Of a stretch of DNA of 64,000 bases, positions 47,206 through 59,404 are shown piece by piece. The notes under the pieces are model-generated. The model had not been told where the DNA came from. It did not search any database and saw only the letters and a list, made by a program, of their open reading frames with translations. The position numbers and the translations under genes were made by a program. The stretch is from Tetrapyrgos nigripes (Eukaryota; Basidiomycota; Agaricomycetes; Agaricales; Campanellaceae): assembly GCA_013368315.1 (NCBI GenBank), contig JAACJM010000001.1:682001-746000 (forward strand). Direction: 5' to 3'. Position 1 is the stretch's first letter, and each line of letters starts with the position of its first letter.

Positions 47206-49191
47206 TTAAACTTTCCTAACAGTATTATCCTCGGGAGAGGGTGAAGAAGGTCGTGTCGTGTCCAAAGCCGTCCTCTTGCGTTGCCAGAACCCAGTATGAG
47301 GCCCATTAATCATAAAGGTCAGCGTCCATCGGGATATACCCCTCAGGGCCTCGGGATGATGATGTGCAGCAGTCAATAGTGAGCTCAATGACAATACAAA
47401 GAAAAAAGCTGGCAGTAATGCAAAGTCAGCAGAAGGAATCAGAATTGTCGTCAGAATACGCACCGCTCGACGGCCACTGCACCAGCTTTAGGGTTCTTGA
47501 TCCACTTGAAGGGTATGCACGCTCTGATCGCTCTAGGAAGGACATAAAGAGCCATTTCCCCTCTACGATATCCATTTTCTATCCAAATGCTGCTACCGCA
47601 CATGAGACAACCAGCTAGGATGCATCCATATGGCCCATCCCAAAAGTCGTGCGAAACGAAAGGGAGGAGACGAGCTAGACCTGTTGTACGAGTGATACAG
47701 ACAGAGGCCCAGAACAGACTGATAAATGCAGAAAGAAAAGCCGAACTGCGAAGAGAGGCTAACAGGATCCGGAGAACGCGATGAAGGCGCAGGAGTACTC
47801 TAGGTCGAGTGAGAAGGATTGGCAGGATATGAATCTGTACAGACAACGTTGTAAGCCCAGAGAACATAAAGAAAAAGAAGAACTGACAGGGAAATAGAGG
47901 GCAAGAGCCTCAGCAAACGCTTTCAGACCTCTAATCGTAGTATTCGCAGTACAGCTTGCTCCAAGACCCATACTAGAACCAACACCGCCATGAACAATAT
48001 CGCAAGGTATTCCACCCACTCTCGATCTATTCTGCAACTCCAAAGCCTTCCAGATTTCACTGGCCTGATTACCGCCAAACGCAGGTATCAGTCGTGGATC
48101 TCCCCATTCAGCAGGTAACTTTAGACCTGCTGCCATTTCCCTCAGAAGGGAAGAATGTGAGGGAGAGCCATAGATGTACGACCATTTTCCTTCCCGAATA
48201 AGTTGCAGGGTTCGAAGTAGTCGGCTGTCTACACTTGCTAAAGTGCTGATCCATTTGACATATGAAGCAGGGAGTCTAAACGCGTGCAAGTTAGCATCTG
48301 CTATGACTAAAATGAACAGACACTCACCTCTGGGGTTCATAGAAGAAACACCACATGATACTGTGCACAATAAAAATGAAATCAGTCAACAACCTGCAAT
48401 GGCGATCAGAACCGAACGAACCGCGCACTACAAGCCCAGAACAACAAGGCATCTATCCGTGTAGTCAAAGTCATTCTTCTCCTTGCTTTTTCCATCTGTA
48501 CTTGTTTCTCCATCGTTTCTGAAGACTGCAACTGCTGTTCCCTGAGACGGGAATACGAGACGGCCTCGGAACGATGCATAACGAATTGTTGAATGACGAC
48601 ATCGAGTGCTCTGACGACGAGTAGAAGGGTGAGATCCAACGTAGGCGAGACTCTTCCTTTGTCAGAGGAAGGAGTGGGTGCAAGGGTGTAAGGTATGGGA
48701 AGAGTCACTGGCTCTGGCTCTGATCTATTCAGTCGATTTGAGGGTCGTCTACCGGCCTGTAAAAGCCAGATACATATCAAGGAAGGGATAACATAGGCAA
48801 AGAAGGTTTTCTGCCGAGGGAGTAGTTTCGAATTGAGGTACGATATCCAGGCCCTGATTCCTGTATTCGTGTCGACGTTCTCAGGCTTTTCGATATCAGA
48901 CTCGAAACGCGCCCACAAATCACGAAGAGAAGAACCTCCCCATACTGCAATTCCAGTCGCAAAAGCAAAGCCGTTGAGCCCGAATTCTCTGTACAGCACC
49001 TTTACTAGCGCTGTTTTCCCAGTTCGCTTGGAACGCTTGTTGGAGACAAGTGCCGTAAGAAAGGGAAGGAGTGATGGACCTAAGGAGAGGGTTAAGGCTA
49101 GAAAATAGGTTCGTAAGGCGACTTGGGTTGGATGGGACGCGCTCTGGGTGGAATAACGTTCAAGCCATAATCGGTAGTTTTTGTTGAACAT
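47206..49191 (-). CDS. TMEM135-like multi-pass membrane protein
   Basis: Fungal member of the TMEM135 family; the animal protein affects peroxisomes, mitochondria and lipid stores. Start MFNKNYRLWLERYSTQSASH, then membrane segments TYFLALTLSLGPSLLPFLT, GLNGFAFATGIAVWGGSSLR, FFAYVIPSLICIWLLQAG and a long loop. Further on YEPQRLPASYVKWISTLA, CDIVHGGVGSSMGLGASC and ALYFP. The conserved C-terminal block is CITRTTGLARLLPFVSHDFW and DGPYGCILAGCLMCGSSIW with ENGYRRGEMALYVLPRAIRA. It ends EDNTVRKV, TAA 47206. Introns lie near 47,830-47,890, 48,270-48,330 and others. An earlier frame extension has only a GTG, so the ATG at 49191 is used. Exact organelle not inferable. Confidence 0.8.
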
Positions 49192-49297
49192 CGTTCTAGA
49201 CGTCACGAAGTTTGATGGTGTCACTAACGTTGCGTCGGTTCATTACTTTGTCTAATACACTATGTATATATGGTATCTGTATCTGATAAACATAAAA

Positions 49298-50606
49298 TCA
49301 CTGCTTTTCATGATCGCAGGCATGCAGATCTAATCCGCTCGTCAGACTACGAAATTGGAGTGCTCTGAGGAGAGACTCGTCAACATCTTGCAGGCGAATA
49401 TTTGCCTCAGTCAAGAGCTCAATAAACCGTCGCTTGGATTCGGGGTACACGAAGAGCTGCAAGATTTCCGGGCCCTGCAGAACAGAATGAGACCAGACCT
49501 ATGTAAATCATCAAAAATACACTCACATGGGCGTCAATGACTGCCTTGACGCAATTGAACAGCGTGTTTGGATCCTCCGGAGCGTCCATATCCTGAACAT
49601 CATCATCCCGTTCTTTGCCCTTCTCTTTGACGTCCTCCTTCGTCAATCCCAGCCATCGCTTCCATAACTCAAGCCTTCCTCCATCCGACCGCCCAATTAC
49701 TTTCATCAACTGTCTGCACATTTTCCAGTCTTCCTCTACATCTCCAACTCCTAATTCGAGTATCTCTTCCGATGACTCGAGGATCGTCGAAACACTCGGA
49801 ATAGACGGGGCGCCTGACAGCCGCCTTTCAAACAAGTCTGCAATCAAGCTGTTCCGACGAGACGAAGAGGATACGGGCGTAGTCAAAGTGTCCTCATCTG
49901 GACCATGTCTTCTCTTCAGACCAGGCCGCATCATAAGCCTAATCCATCTCCGTCTTCTAACCCAACCACCAGCACTGAGTAAACCAACATCCGGACGCCA
50001 GTGTCCTTTACGAAAATTCCAGTTGTATTCAAAGCCGTCGTATTGGACTTCGCCGGAATAACGCATGTCGATCATCCAAGAGTTGGAGACCCAGTGCCAG
50101 TTACCGTCTGGGAGTGGGTATTCGGCGATAGAGACGTTTGGAAGATGTGAACGGCTTTGGGAAGAAGAACTGGGTAGGGTGAAGGGTGCTGGATCTGCTG
50201 GAAGGAGAGCAGAGCTTGAGTATAATGGGATAGAAAAGATTGTCATGCTAACAAGCTGTTTAGTATAGAGCCATGGATAGTCTGTGGGTACATACCCGCG
50301 CTGATTCTCATATAAAACTGCCCATCTGTAGATGTCTTGGAAGGGATCATAGTCTGCACTGGAGGAGACGTTTTCAAATGTGATTGCCCTCTCGGGACCA
50401 CTGGTTGTAGAATACTCTGTGGTGGGAGGCTCGTCTTCGGCAAGAGATTCTGCTTGTCTGGGCTTTGAAGAACGATGAAAAGCTGCTTTCAGATTGGGAA
50501 GGGAAGCAGAAAGGCGACTTTTGCGCTTTGGAGCGACTCGTTGACGAGCAGCGTCGACCACATCGTCTTCAGCGAGAGAAGGAGGGGGAAGAGCCAGAGT
50601 GGACAT
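49298..50606 (-). CDS. Dysferlin-domain (peroxin 30/Pex24-type) protein
   Basis: The long main exon encodes a serine-rich N-terminus (MSTLALPPPSLAEDDVVDAA), then FQDIYRWAVLYENQRGYVP and IPLYSSSALLPADPAPF, the inner-dysferlin (DysFN) pattern. It continues GNWHWVSNSWMIDMRYSGEV and DGFEYNWNFRKGHWRPD, the DysFC pattern with W-x-W and F-x-Y-x-W-x-F. Then VRRRRWIRLMMRP closes the domain. The tail is helical and, after one intron, ends ILQLFVYPESKRRFIELL and LLRALQFRSLTSGLDLH, TGA 49298. About 415 residues. There are no clear reticulon-like membrane helices, so it may be a soluble Spo73-type relative instead of a full Pex30. Function at peroxisome/ER membranes is inferred from the domain. Confidence 0.8.
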
Positions 50607-50848
50607 TGAATCAGATTCCTTTCATCCTAGCAGTTTCGATTTAAGGAGGGTACCGATGACGTCGACCACGTGGTAATCTGTGGCAAGAATTTGCGAGTAG
50701 GATTACTCTGAGTCTGTCACTAACGACGGTCCAAGATGCCATGGACAGAGGAACGCTGCAATCCTCTGTCGTTATTGAAGGAAAGATAGAAGAGTACACG
50801 TTTTGTTTTGTTTTTTTTTGAAAAGGAATTTCATAGCATTACGTCATT

Positions 50849-51540
50849 ATGTTCCTTCTCCGACGACCGACAGTCTTTTCCCATCTACGCTTTGTCTCCA
50901 CCTATGGATTGACGAGAAAATGCCCAGCGTGCTCTAACCCACTACCAACACCTCTACCTGCCTGTTCCAAATGTTGGAACATTTCCTCAATCCCTAATGA
51001 TGCATCTTTCCATGACATCTTTTCACTTCATGGTTCCAATGAATTCAAGATTGACACTTCTTTACTGAAGCAAAGGTTCAGAGAAGCTCAGAGTGTGTGC
51101 CATCCAGATACTTGGGCTTCAAAGGGACAGGTAGAGCAGTTTATTTACTATGAGTGGAACGTGTCTAATAGGGTCTGTAGGACAAGCAGGAAACAGCGCA
51201 GCTTCTCTCTGCGCGGATCAATCACGCATACCAGACGTTGTCGAATCCGCTATCGCGCGTCGAGTACATTTTAGAAAAGAACGGATTACCCATGTCGGAA
51301 GAAGACAAAATAGAGGATATGGAATTCCTAGGAGAAATCATGATGAGGCGTGAGGAGATTCAGGAGGCGGATTCACGTGAAGAAGTGGAAGAGATCGAAG
51401 CGGGAAATGAGGAACGAATAGCAGACACGGTGAAGGAGATTGAACGACTGGTAGATGAAAAGAAATGGGAAAAAGTGAAGGAGGCAGGAATGCGCCTGCG
51501 GTACCTGGAGGGCATTCGGCGTGCGACTCGGGAGACATAG
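50849..51540 (+). CDS. JAC1: Mitochondrial J-type co-chaperone JAC1 / HSCB
   Basis: Delivers the Isu scaffold to Hsp70 in iron-sulfur cluster assembly in the mitochondrial matrix. The N-terminus MFLLRRPTVFSHLRFVSTYG is a targeting presequence. A CxxC pair (CPACSNPLP, ACSKCWN) matches the zinc-type motif of HSCB. The J domain carries SVCHPDTWASKG with the HPD triad. An intron at about 51,130-51,181 joins to DKQETAQLLSARINHAYQTL and SNPLSRVEYILEKNGLPMSE, then the helical C-terminal domain (ADTVKEIERLVDEKKWEKVK), ending RYLEGIRRATRET, TAG 51538. Two exons. Its stop is 51 bp upstream of the helicase ATG. Confidence 0.93.
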
Positions 51541-51546
51541 TTACAT

Positions 51547-51560
51547 AATAATAAAATATG
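51547..51560 (+). terminator. Likely JAC1 polyadenylation signal
   Basis: An A-rich AATAATAAAATATG sequence with a near-canonical AATAAA hexamer sits 7 bp after the JAC1 stop. It lies within the 51-bp gap before the helicase start, so the poly(A) site probably overlaps the next gene's leader or coding sequence. Confidence 0.4.
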
Positions 51561-51591
51561 AGCACAAATTTTTTGGAGGGGTTGGAGGACA

Positions 51592-54500
51592 ATGCTTAGG
51601 GTGTTTCTGCGAAGGCGTCTGATGCAACCTCAGCGGGTCCCTTCAAACAAACGCCCTGCTGACTCGTCTCCCTACTCTGCCGCTGCTGCTAAATTCGCAA
51701 GAGTTGATACTTCCGACATGCCTCACCGCTCCTCTCGTCCACAGCCCTCCTCTTCGCGCCCACAGCCCTCCTCTTCGCGTCCACATGCCCCTCGATCGCA
51801 GCCTCTCCGTCCCAAGTTCTCCTCCCCGCCTTTACCTCGTTTGCCAGGTCCCGTTCAGGACAAGGCCTGGGTCAGCGACACCCACAAGGACATCATCTCC
51901 ACTATCAGGCCGACACATCTCCAGGACGTCAAGTCTACCGCTTGCAATGCCTCAATGACTCACATCGAGCAGAAACCCTCGTTTGAGACTGTCAGAGGCA
52001 TTGTGCCAGACGGTCGCCGAAATCTTACCATCTACAGGTACGTTTTGTCTGTCTCAGTTTCTTCGTCTCTGACTTTGACCATGTAGAACTACCGCCACTG
52101 TACACACAGAGCCCCCTATAGTATGTGTCGGTGACGGTCCCAGCTCAAAAGACTCTGTAAAAGCTGCATCCCTGGCGCTTGTTTGTCGGTTACAGCAGGA
52201 AGGCCTTGTACGTTTGCAGTGTTTTCCTTCTGATTACTGCAGCTCACATATATGTGCATAGCTTTATCAAGATAAACCCAAGGCCGATGCCACTGTCACT
52301 CTCGTCCATAGCAATGCTGTCGTGGACGTTGAAAAGGCCCGGGCCTTTATGGATTTCTACTGTAAAAGTTTCAACTTTGGCAATCCGGAACTTGTCTATA
52401 ACGAGGGTCGCACCTGGGAAGCCATCATAAAAGTCCAAGATCGAAAACTTGGCATGGGCTCCGCTCCAACCAAAAAGGCTGCCACTGCCGCATGCTATCT
52501 CGACGTTGTGCGCTATCTCGAGGAATGCGATCCTGATTTGTGGAAAGGTTTCGAGGAAAAGATGTCCAAAGGAGAGACGGCAAATAATCCCAAAATATTC
52601 TTCTCCGTCACCAATAGTCTTAACAGTGCCATCCGCAATCTGTGCGTCGAACTCAGAGGCAGTAATCTCTATAAGAGTCGGCCTTCGTCTGCTGCACAGA
52701 GTGATTCCTCCACTTCCCAGTCCCGATTTGTCAAACCCTACGTTCCTCCCCATCCCAACTTCATAGCACGAAAATCCGAGCAGTTGCTCAAAACTCGCAA
52801 CCAATACCTTTCCGATCCCAAACTCGAGACCATGCGTAATACTCGAATGGCACTACCCGTCTATTCCCGTGCCGAGGACGTTTTGGCTGCCATCCGCGAA
52901 AACGAAGTAACCATTTTGATGGCTGCCACAGGATCTGGGAAAACCACTCAGGTTCCACAGCTCATTCTCGATTCTTTCATCGAGCAAGGCAAAGGCGCTG
53001 CTTGCAATGTATTGTGCACGCAACCTCGTCGGCTTGCTGCCCTGAGTGTCGCAGATCGTGTTGCCAATGAGAGGGGAGAGCCTCTGGGAAAGACCATTGG
53101 ATATCAAGTCCGTTTCGAGTCCAAACTTCCAGAGGAGCACGGTTCGGTTACTTTCTGCACCACTGGTGTGTTTTTGAAGCGGCTCCAGTCTGCTCTCGGA
53201 GAGCAACGTGGGAATCTCGACGACATCACGCACGTTGTCATCGATGAAGTGCATGAACGGGATGTGGACACGGACCTCCTACTGGTCGTCCTGAAGCGGA
53301 TCTTGGCTGAGAGGAAGGCAAGGAACAAACCGCTCAAAGTTGTGCTGATGAGCGCCACAATTGACTCCACCCTATTCCGAACATATTTCCCCGATGACGC
53401 TGGGCAGCCTGCAAAAGTCGTCGAGGTCCCAGGACGCACTTTCCCGGTCAAGAGGCACTTTATGGAGGACTTTGTCCCTCAGCTTGCTGCCGGTCCGTCG
53501 AAATGGGTCTTTCAAGACGAGTCGGTTGTTAAATACGTTGTCCGCGAGCTGGGAGTTCAGGCACTTCCACGGGGCGTCAGTCTTGGTCGGGTAGACCCAG
53601 CCCGTGTCGCAGCCGACCCAGACACGGAAGTTGACATTCCTTATCCTCTGATAGCCGCGACGATTGCACATGCCTTGAAAAGCTCGGATTCAGGTCACGT
53701 CCTCACCTTCTTAGCGGGTTGGGATGACATTATTGCTGTTCAGAAGATACTTCAGGCTCCAGAAGGTTCTTTCGGTATCAACTTCAGTGATACGAGCAAA
53801 TACTCGATCCATTTGTTACATTCTACGATCCCATTGGCAGAGCAACAAGTCATCTTCTCTCCGCCACCTCCAGGTGTCCGTCGTATCATTCTTGCTACCA
53901 ACATCGCCGAAACATCCGTCACGATTCCAGACGTCGTATATGTCGTCGATTCCGCTCGGCTTAAAGAGCAGAGATATGATCCGGAGAAACACATGTCATC
54001 GCTCGTATCTGCATGGGTGGGCTCTTCAAACTTGAACCAGCGTGCTGGTCGAGCTGGTAGACATCGTCCCGGAGAATACTTTGGTGTCCTCAGCAAAGAT
54101 CATGCCTCTAAATTGCATGCGTACCAGACTGTAGAGATGATGCGTGTCGATTTGAGTAACGTTGCGATGCATGTGAAGGCGCTCAATTTCCCCGGTATGA
54201 CAGTTGAAGAAGTGTTGGCTGAAGCCATCGAGCCACCTCCTCCTGAGCGTGTTGCTGTGGCCATGAAGGATCTCCAAATGGTTGGAGCTCTTGATGATCA
54301 TAAAGAGCTTACTGCTCTCGGTCGGGTTCTTTTACAACTGCCTGTGGACGTGCAGGTCGGCCGCCTTGTGCTTTACGGGAGCTTCTTCAGATGTCTCGAC
54401 CAAGCTCTGACCCTCGCCGCACTCTTGACCAACCGTGACCCCTTCGTATCGCCCATGCATCTCAAGAATGAAGCATCGAAGGTCAAGACCTCTTGGTGCC

Positions 54501-55599
54501 CTGCCGGCTTCAAGTCTGATGCACTGGCCGCGCTTCAGGCTTACAATGCTTGGGACGCTATACAATCTCGTGGCGAATACATAACTGCCAACCGTTTCTG
54601 TGTTGACAACTTCCTCGCAAAACCCACACTCCTTATGATACAGAAGATTAAAACCCACATCCTCCAGTCTCTTTACACAGCTGGTGTCATTGATGTTTCT
54701 GCAGGTGGTGCAGTTGCGGAGGACTTTTCCTCTGGAAGGCGTATGTCGATACCACCAGAACTGAATATAAATGGCGATTCTTTCCCTTTGCTGACGGCGT
54801 TGATCGCTATCGCTTCACAACCAAAATTCGCGGTCAAAACCAGCGAGAGGATATTGCGCACCTCCCAAGACAGGGTAAGATTTCTTCTCTGATTTCCAAA
54901 TTTCCCCTGACTGATCCTCTCGTGTAGGTTACCATGATACATCCTTCCAGTGTCAACCATCCAAAAAACCTTCCCGATATCAAAGACTTGGGGCCACCGA
55001 GCAAGCAGATCTTTGCGTTCCTTGAAAAGAGGCGTAACGTATCATCCGGATCAGGTCCTGCAAGCACATTCCTTGTCACGACCACACATATCGACCCGCT
55101 CACATATATACTATTCGGTGCTCACCAGTTGGAGAAGAATGAACAGGGAATTTCCTGCGACAGTTGGACGAGTATTGTCGGTCATCTGGATGCGCTGGAT
55201 GATCTTTACGACCTTAAGAAGCTCGTGGACGGTTGTATGCTGAGAGTGTTTGAAGGTATCATCATGAGTCGTAGGCATAAACGACAAAACATCCCCATGA
55301 TGCAGCGTGAGGAGTCCGAATCTGGTTGGGAGTTGGACGATCGGAAAGACTACTCGCTCTCTGCCCATGAAGTCAAGGAATTAGACTTCCTTAGTCGTGA
55401 CGTGGTATCCATCTTAAACCAGGCCAGTGTAGACAAGCAAGGTTTTCGTCAGTCACGGCCGGTGACCCCAAGTTTCGGTGATGTCTCCTCTCTGTCTGCT
55501 TACCCTCGCATGGCATCAGGGTATTCAACACCCTATGGCAACTCGGCGGTGAACTCCAGAGCTAGCACGCCTACGATTGGTCGTCTGCGTAGGTTCTAA
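51592..55599 (+). CDS. DExH-box RNA helicase (DHX36/DHX29-like group)
   Basis: Large nucleic-acid helicase with three introns. The N-terminus is basic (MLRVFLRRRLMQPQRVPSNK), then a serine/proline/arginine region with a duplicated 7-residue unit (RPQPSSS twice). Two dsRNA-binding-like helices follow (DSVKAASLALVCRLQQEGL; RTWEAIIKVQDRKLGMGSAP with KKAATAACYLDVVRYL). Core motifs: ATGSGKTTQVPQL (I), TQPRRLAALSVA (Ia), FCTTGVFLKRL (Ib), VIDEVHERD (II, DEVH), LMSATID (III), TNIAETSVTIPDVVYV (V), LNQRAGRAGRHRPGEYF (VI). Then winged-helix/ratchet HA2 and OB-type regions to GRLRRF, TAG 55597. About 1,260 residues. ATG 51592 may be replaced by the in-frame ATG at 51622. Exact RNA target not inferable. 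Confidence 0.9.
51734..51790 (+). repeat. 21-bp tandem duplication inside the helicase
   Basis: CCACAGCCCTCCTCTTCGCG occurs twice head to tail with a partial third start (CCACATGCC). It encodes the repeated RPQPSSS unit. In-frame, so the protein is intact. Confidence 0.7.
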
Positions 55600-55983
55600 T
55601 CTTCTGATCCTCTTGCTTTGTTTTTCGTTATCATATGGATTCCGTTGCACAATGGTCATAATTTTTACACTAACAGTGATTATTTGTATCTGCTACTACT
55701 ACACTCTATACGGCATTGTCTCCCTCGTCTTAGATATTAGAAACTACACGAAGATACGTACATATATTTTATGATTTACCAAAGAGCTCTGCTCATCACT
55801 CGCCAAAGATTGACATAGTTGTCACGGGACGGCTTGAGGGGCAAGTCGTGACGGTTACGATGTTTCCTCTTGCATCCGGCACTGCTCAGCGCTCAGCAGT
55901 CCTATCGAATCTCAATTCCTGGCTTCTTTGCCACTCACAACTACTTTCTTCATCGCAGTGCTCTCAACAATACATAATTCACA
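55600..55983. other. Intergenic region with helicase 3' end and AP-2 promoter
   Basis: The left part is AT-rich 3' sequence. Around 55,820-55,855 an imperfect stem can form (GTCACG..GCTTG..CAAGT..CGTGAC). The stretch before the ATG at 55984 is pyrimidine-rich. Nothing else is recognised. Confidence 0.45.
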
Positions 55984-58900
55984 ATGGCGGCCAACATGCG
56001 GGGACTCACCCAGGCAAGCTTTACAACTCGGCTTTGCAGCTCCGTCATTGATGTTACACTTGCAGTTCATCGCGGATATCCGCGGTGCAAGGGTTCGTGA
56101 ACTCGAGGAGAAGAGGATAAACAAAGAAATGGCGAATATAAGGAAGAAATTCAAAGGTGCCGTAGTTCGATGCCTGTTAAGTTCCTGAATCATTGACGTC
56201 CCCTCTAGATGGCAATCTGGATGGGTACCAGAAGAAGAAGTCTGTTCATCATTCATACTTTCACCATTATGTATCTAACCCGAAGCAGATACGTCGCCAA
56301 GATCATATTCACGTATATTCTGGGTTACAAAGTAGATGTTGGGCATATGGAGGCGGTCAACTTGATATCCAGCCCGAAATATAGCGAGAAACAGATAGTG
56401 CGTCAGCCTTTTCTTTCATTTGTTGCATGAGGCTGATACGTTAGTTTTCAGGGTTATCTAGCAGTCACCCTACTTATGCATGAAAACTCGGATTTCCTGC
56501 GACTGGTTGTCAACTCGATACGCAAAGATTTGCACGGAAATAATGAAGTCGATAATTGTCTCGCACTTCATGCCATTGCAAATGTTGGAGGAAGTGAAAT
56601 GGCGGAAGCCTTGGCCGAAGACGTTCACAGATTACTCATATCACCGTCAGTATTGTTGGTTAGAGTGTCTGTACATGAATGTTCATTCTCTATTCAGAAC
56701 CTCCCAGAGTTTTGTGAAAAAGAAAGCAGCGCTCACCCTCCTAAAGCTCTACCGGAAGCATCCTGATGTTATATCAGCAGCTGAATGGGCACTACGACTT
56801 GTATCAATTATGGACGATGATGATCTGGTAAATTCGCACTGCTCGAAGATGTGTATTCGTACTCATCAGAATTCACAGGGAGTTGTGATCTGCGTGACTA
56901 GCCTAGTCATGGCTCTAGCTCAAGACCACCTCGATGCATTCGTGGTATGCTACACTAAAGCTGTAGATCGCTTACGTCGGGTATGTCGAGCTTGTTTAGA
57001 AGGAAGCTGCGTATTGACGCCTCTGGCTAGCTTGTCATCGAACACGAGTATGCTGCGACCTATGCTTACTACAAAGTACCTTCGCCGTGGCTTCAAGTAA
57101 AGTTGCTTCGGCTGCTGCAGTACTATCCTCCTTCAGGTGGGTTGCGCTATATGATGTGGAACCCTTTCACTCACGATAGTCTTGAAGATGACCCCGCTAT
57201 TCGCTCTGTCTTACACCAAGTACTGCAGACCATAATGAACAACAGTGCCGAGCCTTCGCGAAATGTGCAACATAATAACGCTCAACATGCCGTTCTTTTC
57301 GAAGCCATCGGACTAGCTATACACCTGGATACCAACTCACCGTTGGTGAGCACGGCAGCGGTTTTATTAGCTCGCTTCATCTCGTCCAAAGAGACAAACG
57401 TCAGATACCTCGGACTCGATACCATGGCACATCTTGCTGCGCGCGCAGAATCTCTGGATCCGATCAAGAAGCACCAAAGCACCATCATTTTGTCACTTCG
57501 AGATAAGGATATCTCGGTGAGGAGAAGAGCCCTCGACCTGCTGTACAGTATGTGCGACGTAGATAACTCGGAAGTAATTGTCGGGGAACTTCTGCGCTAT
57601 CTCAAGGTCGCAGACTACGCTCTTCGAGAAGAAATGGTTCTGAAGATAGCGATATTGACGGAGAAATACGCTAGTTCCTACAAGTGGTATGTTGATACCA
57701 TTCTCCAATTGATCAGCGCTGCTGGTGACCATGTCGGGGAGGAAGTATGGTACCGTGTCGTCCAGATCGTCACCAACACGGAAGATCTCCAGGAATACGC
57801 TGCTAAAGTTGTGTTTGAACACCTCAAGACTCCCTCCGCACATGAAAGTCTCGTGAAAGTTGGAGGTAAGGTGCAGAAACATTCTCTGTACCAGTGGGTC
57901 TCATCATGGTTTAGGGTACATTCTCGGCGAGTATGGCCATCTCATCGCCAACGAACCCGGGTACAGTCCTATCGAACAGTTCCACCTCATCCATTCGAAA
58001 TCTCAGTATTGCATGGCCGGTACACGCTCGCTACTCTTGTCGACATACATTAAATGGGTCAACGTCTTCCCCGAGATTAAACCTCAGTTGGTCACTATTT
58101 TTGAGCGCTATCGCCACGTTCTTGATGCTGAACTCCAGCAACGTGCTTGCGAGTTTTATGCACTTGCTTCCAGGCCAGAGGATGACGAGCTGCTGCAGAA
58201 TGTTTGCGAAGAGATGCCACCATTTCCTCCACGCGTCAGTGCTCTCCTTGGGCGTCTCAACAGGAAGTTAGGAGATACCGGGGACAAACGAACTTGGGTA
58301 CACGGAGGGAAAGATGCAAATGTGGATCGTGAGCTAGTCCAGCAGCGCAAGGCTTCCACATCAGAAGGACCTTCACAACCCATACGAAAGGATACGCAGG
58401 ATATCAGTGACTCCCTCGCAGGATTGGATTTCTCATCTCCCAGTCGACCAGACCCTCTCACTCAGCACGTTGTTTCCGGTCCCAATGTAGATCGTTGGTT
58501 CGAGAAGTTGACATACAGCGCAGAAGGTGTCCTCTACGAAGATGTGCAAATCCAAATTGGTATCAAGTCTCGATACCAAGGACACGTCGGTCAGCTAGCG
58601 ATCTACTTAGGGAACAAAGTCCCTACCCCTTTGACATCATTCACAACCACGGTGTATGTACCGGATCCTGATGCACTGTCGGTGACATTCGCCAAAATCC
58701 CACCGAACACGATCGCACCCCGTACTCAGACCCAGCAACTGCTCCACGTAGAATGCAAAAAAGCCTTCACCGAGCCACCTCTCCTGACTGTTTCGTTCCT
58801 GGCGGGATCCCATCAAACAATGACCATTCGGTTGCCAATTGTGCTCACTAAGTTCGTAGAGCATGTCAAATTTGGCCAGACAGAGTTCTTCGAGAGGTGG

Positions 58901-59283
58901 CGATTGATTGGTGGTCCTCCTCGTGAAGCTCAAAGTGTCTTTGCCATACAATTAAACAATGCCGCACAACTGGATCTGGCCAAAAATCGACAAGTCGTGT
59001 CAGGGCATAATTTGAACGTTCTAGAAGACATCGACCCGAACCTCAATAACCTAGTTGCAGCTGGCGTGGTGCATACGTCAGTGGAAGGGAAAGTAGGATG
59101 TTTATTACGGTTAGAACCCAATAAGGAGGCCAAGGTAGGGAACTTCTGAGTCTGAGTCATTGTTCCATCATTAAGCTGATTTCTCTTTTCTAGCTCTGTA
59201 GACTGACCGTGCGGAGTACTTCAGACGACGTAGCGAAGGAGGTGCAGAAACTGATACAAAAACCCTTAATAGCAGATACCTGA
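55984..59283 (+). CDS. APL3: AP-2 adaptor complex alpha subunit
   Basis: Large subunit of the clathrin adaptor for endocytosis at the plasma membrane. Starts MAANMRGLTQ, then FIADIRGARVRELEEKRINK, DGNLDGYQKKKYVAKIIFTY, ILGYKVDVGHMEAVNLISSP and KYSEKQIGYLAVTLLMHENS, the classic adaptin opening. Armadillo-type helices continue to VKLLRLLQYYPP, KETNVRYLGLDTMAHLAARA and KDISVRRRALDLLYSMCDVD. The trunk ends near ACEFYALASRPEDDELL. A linker and the C-terminal ear follow (DRWFEKLTYSAEGVLYEDVQ, FFERWRLIGGPPREAQSVF, LNVLEDIDPNLNNLVAAGVV). A final exon ends CRLTVRSTSDDVAKEVQKLI, TGA 59281. About eleven introns at the 5' half. Length near 930 residues, normal. Confidence 0.95.
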
Positions 59284-59404
59284 GTTGTTCCAGCCTGCGT
59301 AGTGATATAATATTAGGAATAATCTACATATCCACTCAGCTACCGAAACTAAGTACAAAGCATGCTACAGGTACTACAAGTACACTGTGAGATACAGAAC
59401 CCAG

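Noticed and set aside
49192..49224. N-terminal extension of the TMEM135-like protein
   Set aside because: It would start with GTG; the ATG at 49191 is the normal eukaryotic choice.
52244..52804. Long antisense open frame (186 codons) opposite the DExH helicase
   Set aside because: The opposite strand carries well-conserved dsRNA-binding-like sequence; the antisense frame lacks any recognisable protein features and is a by-product of codon bias.
55820..55855. Imperfect hairpin before the AP-2 gene as a structured RNA
   Set aside because: The stem has a bulge and a weak pair, lies in a short promoter region and has no known family shape.
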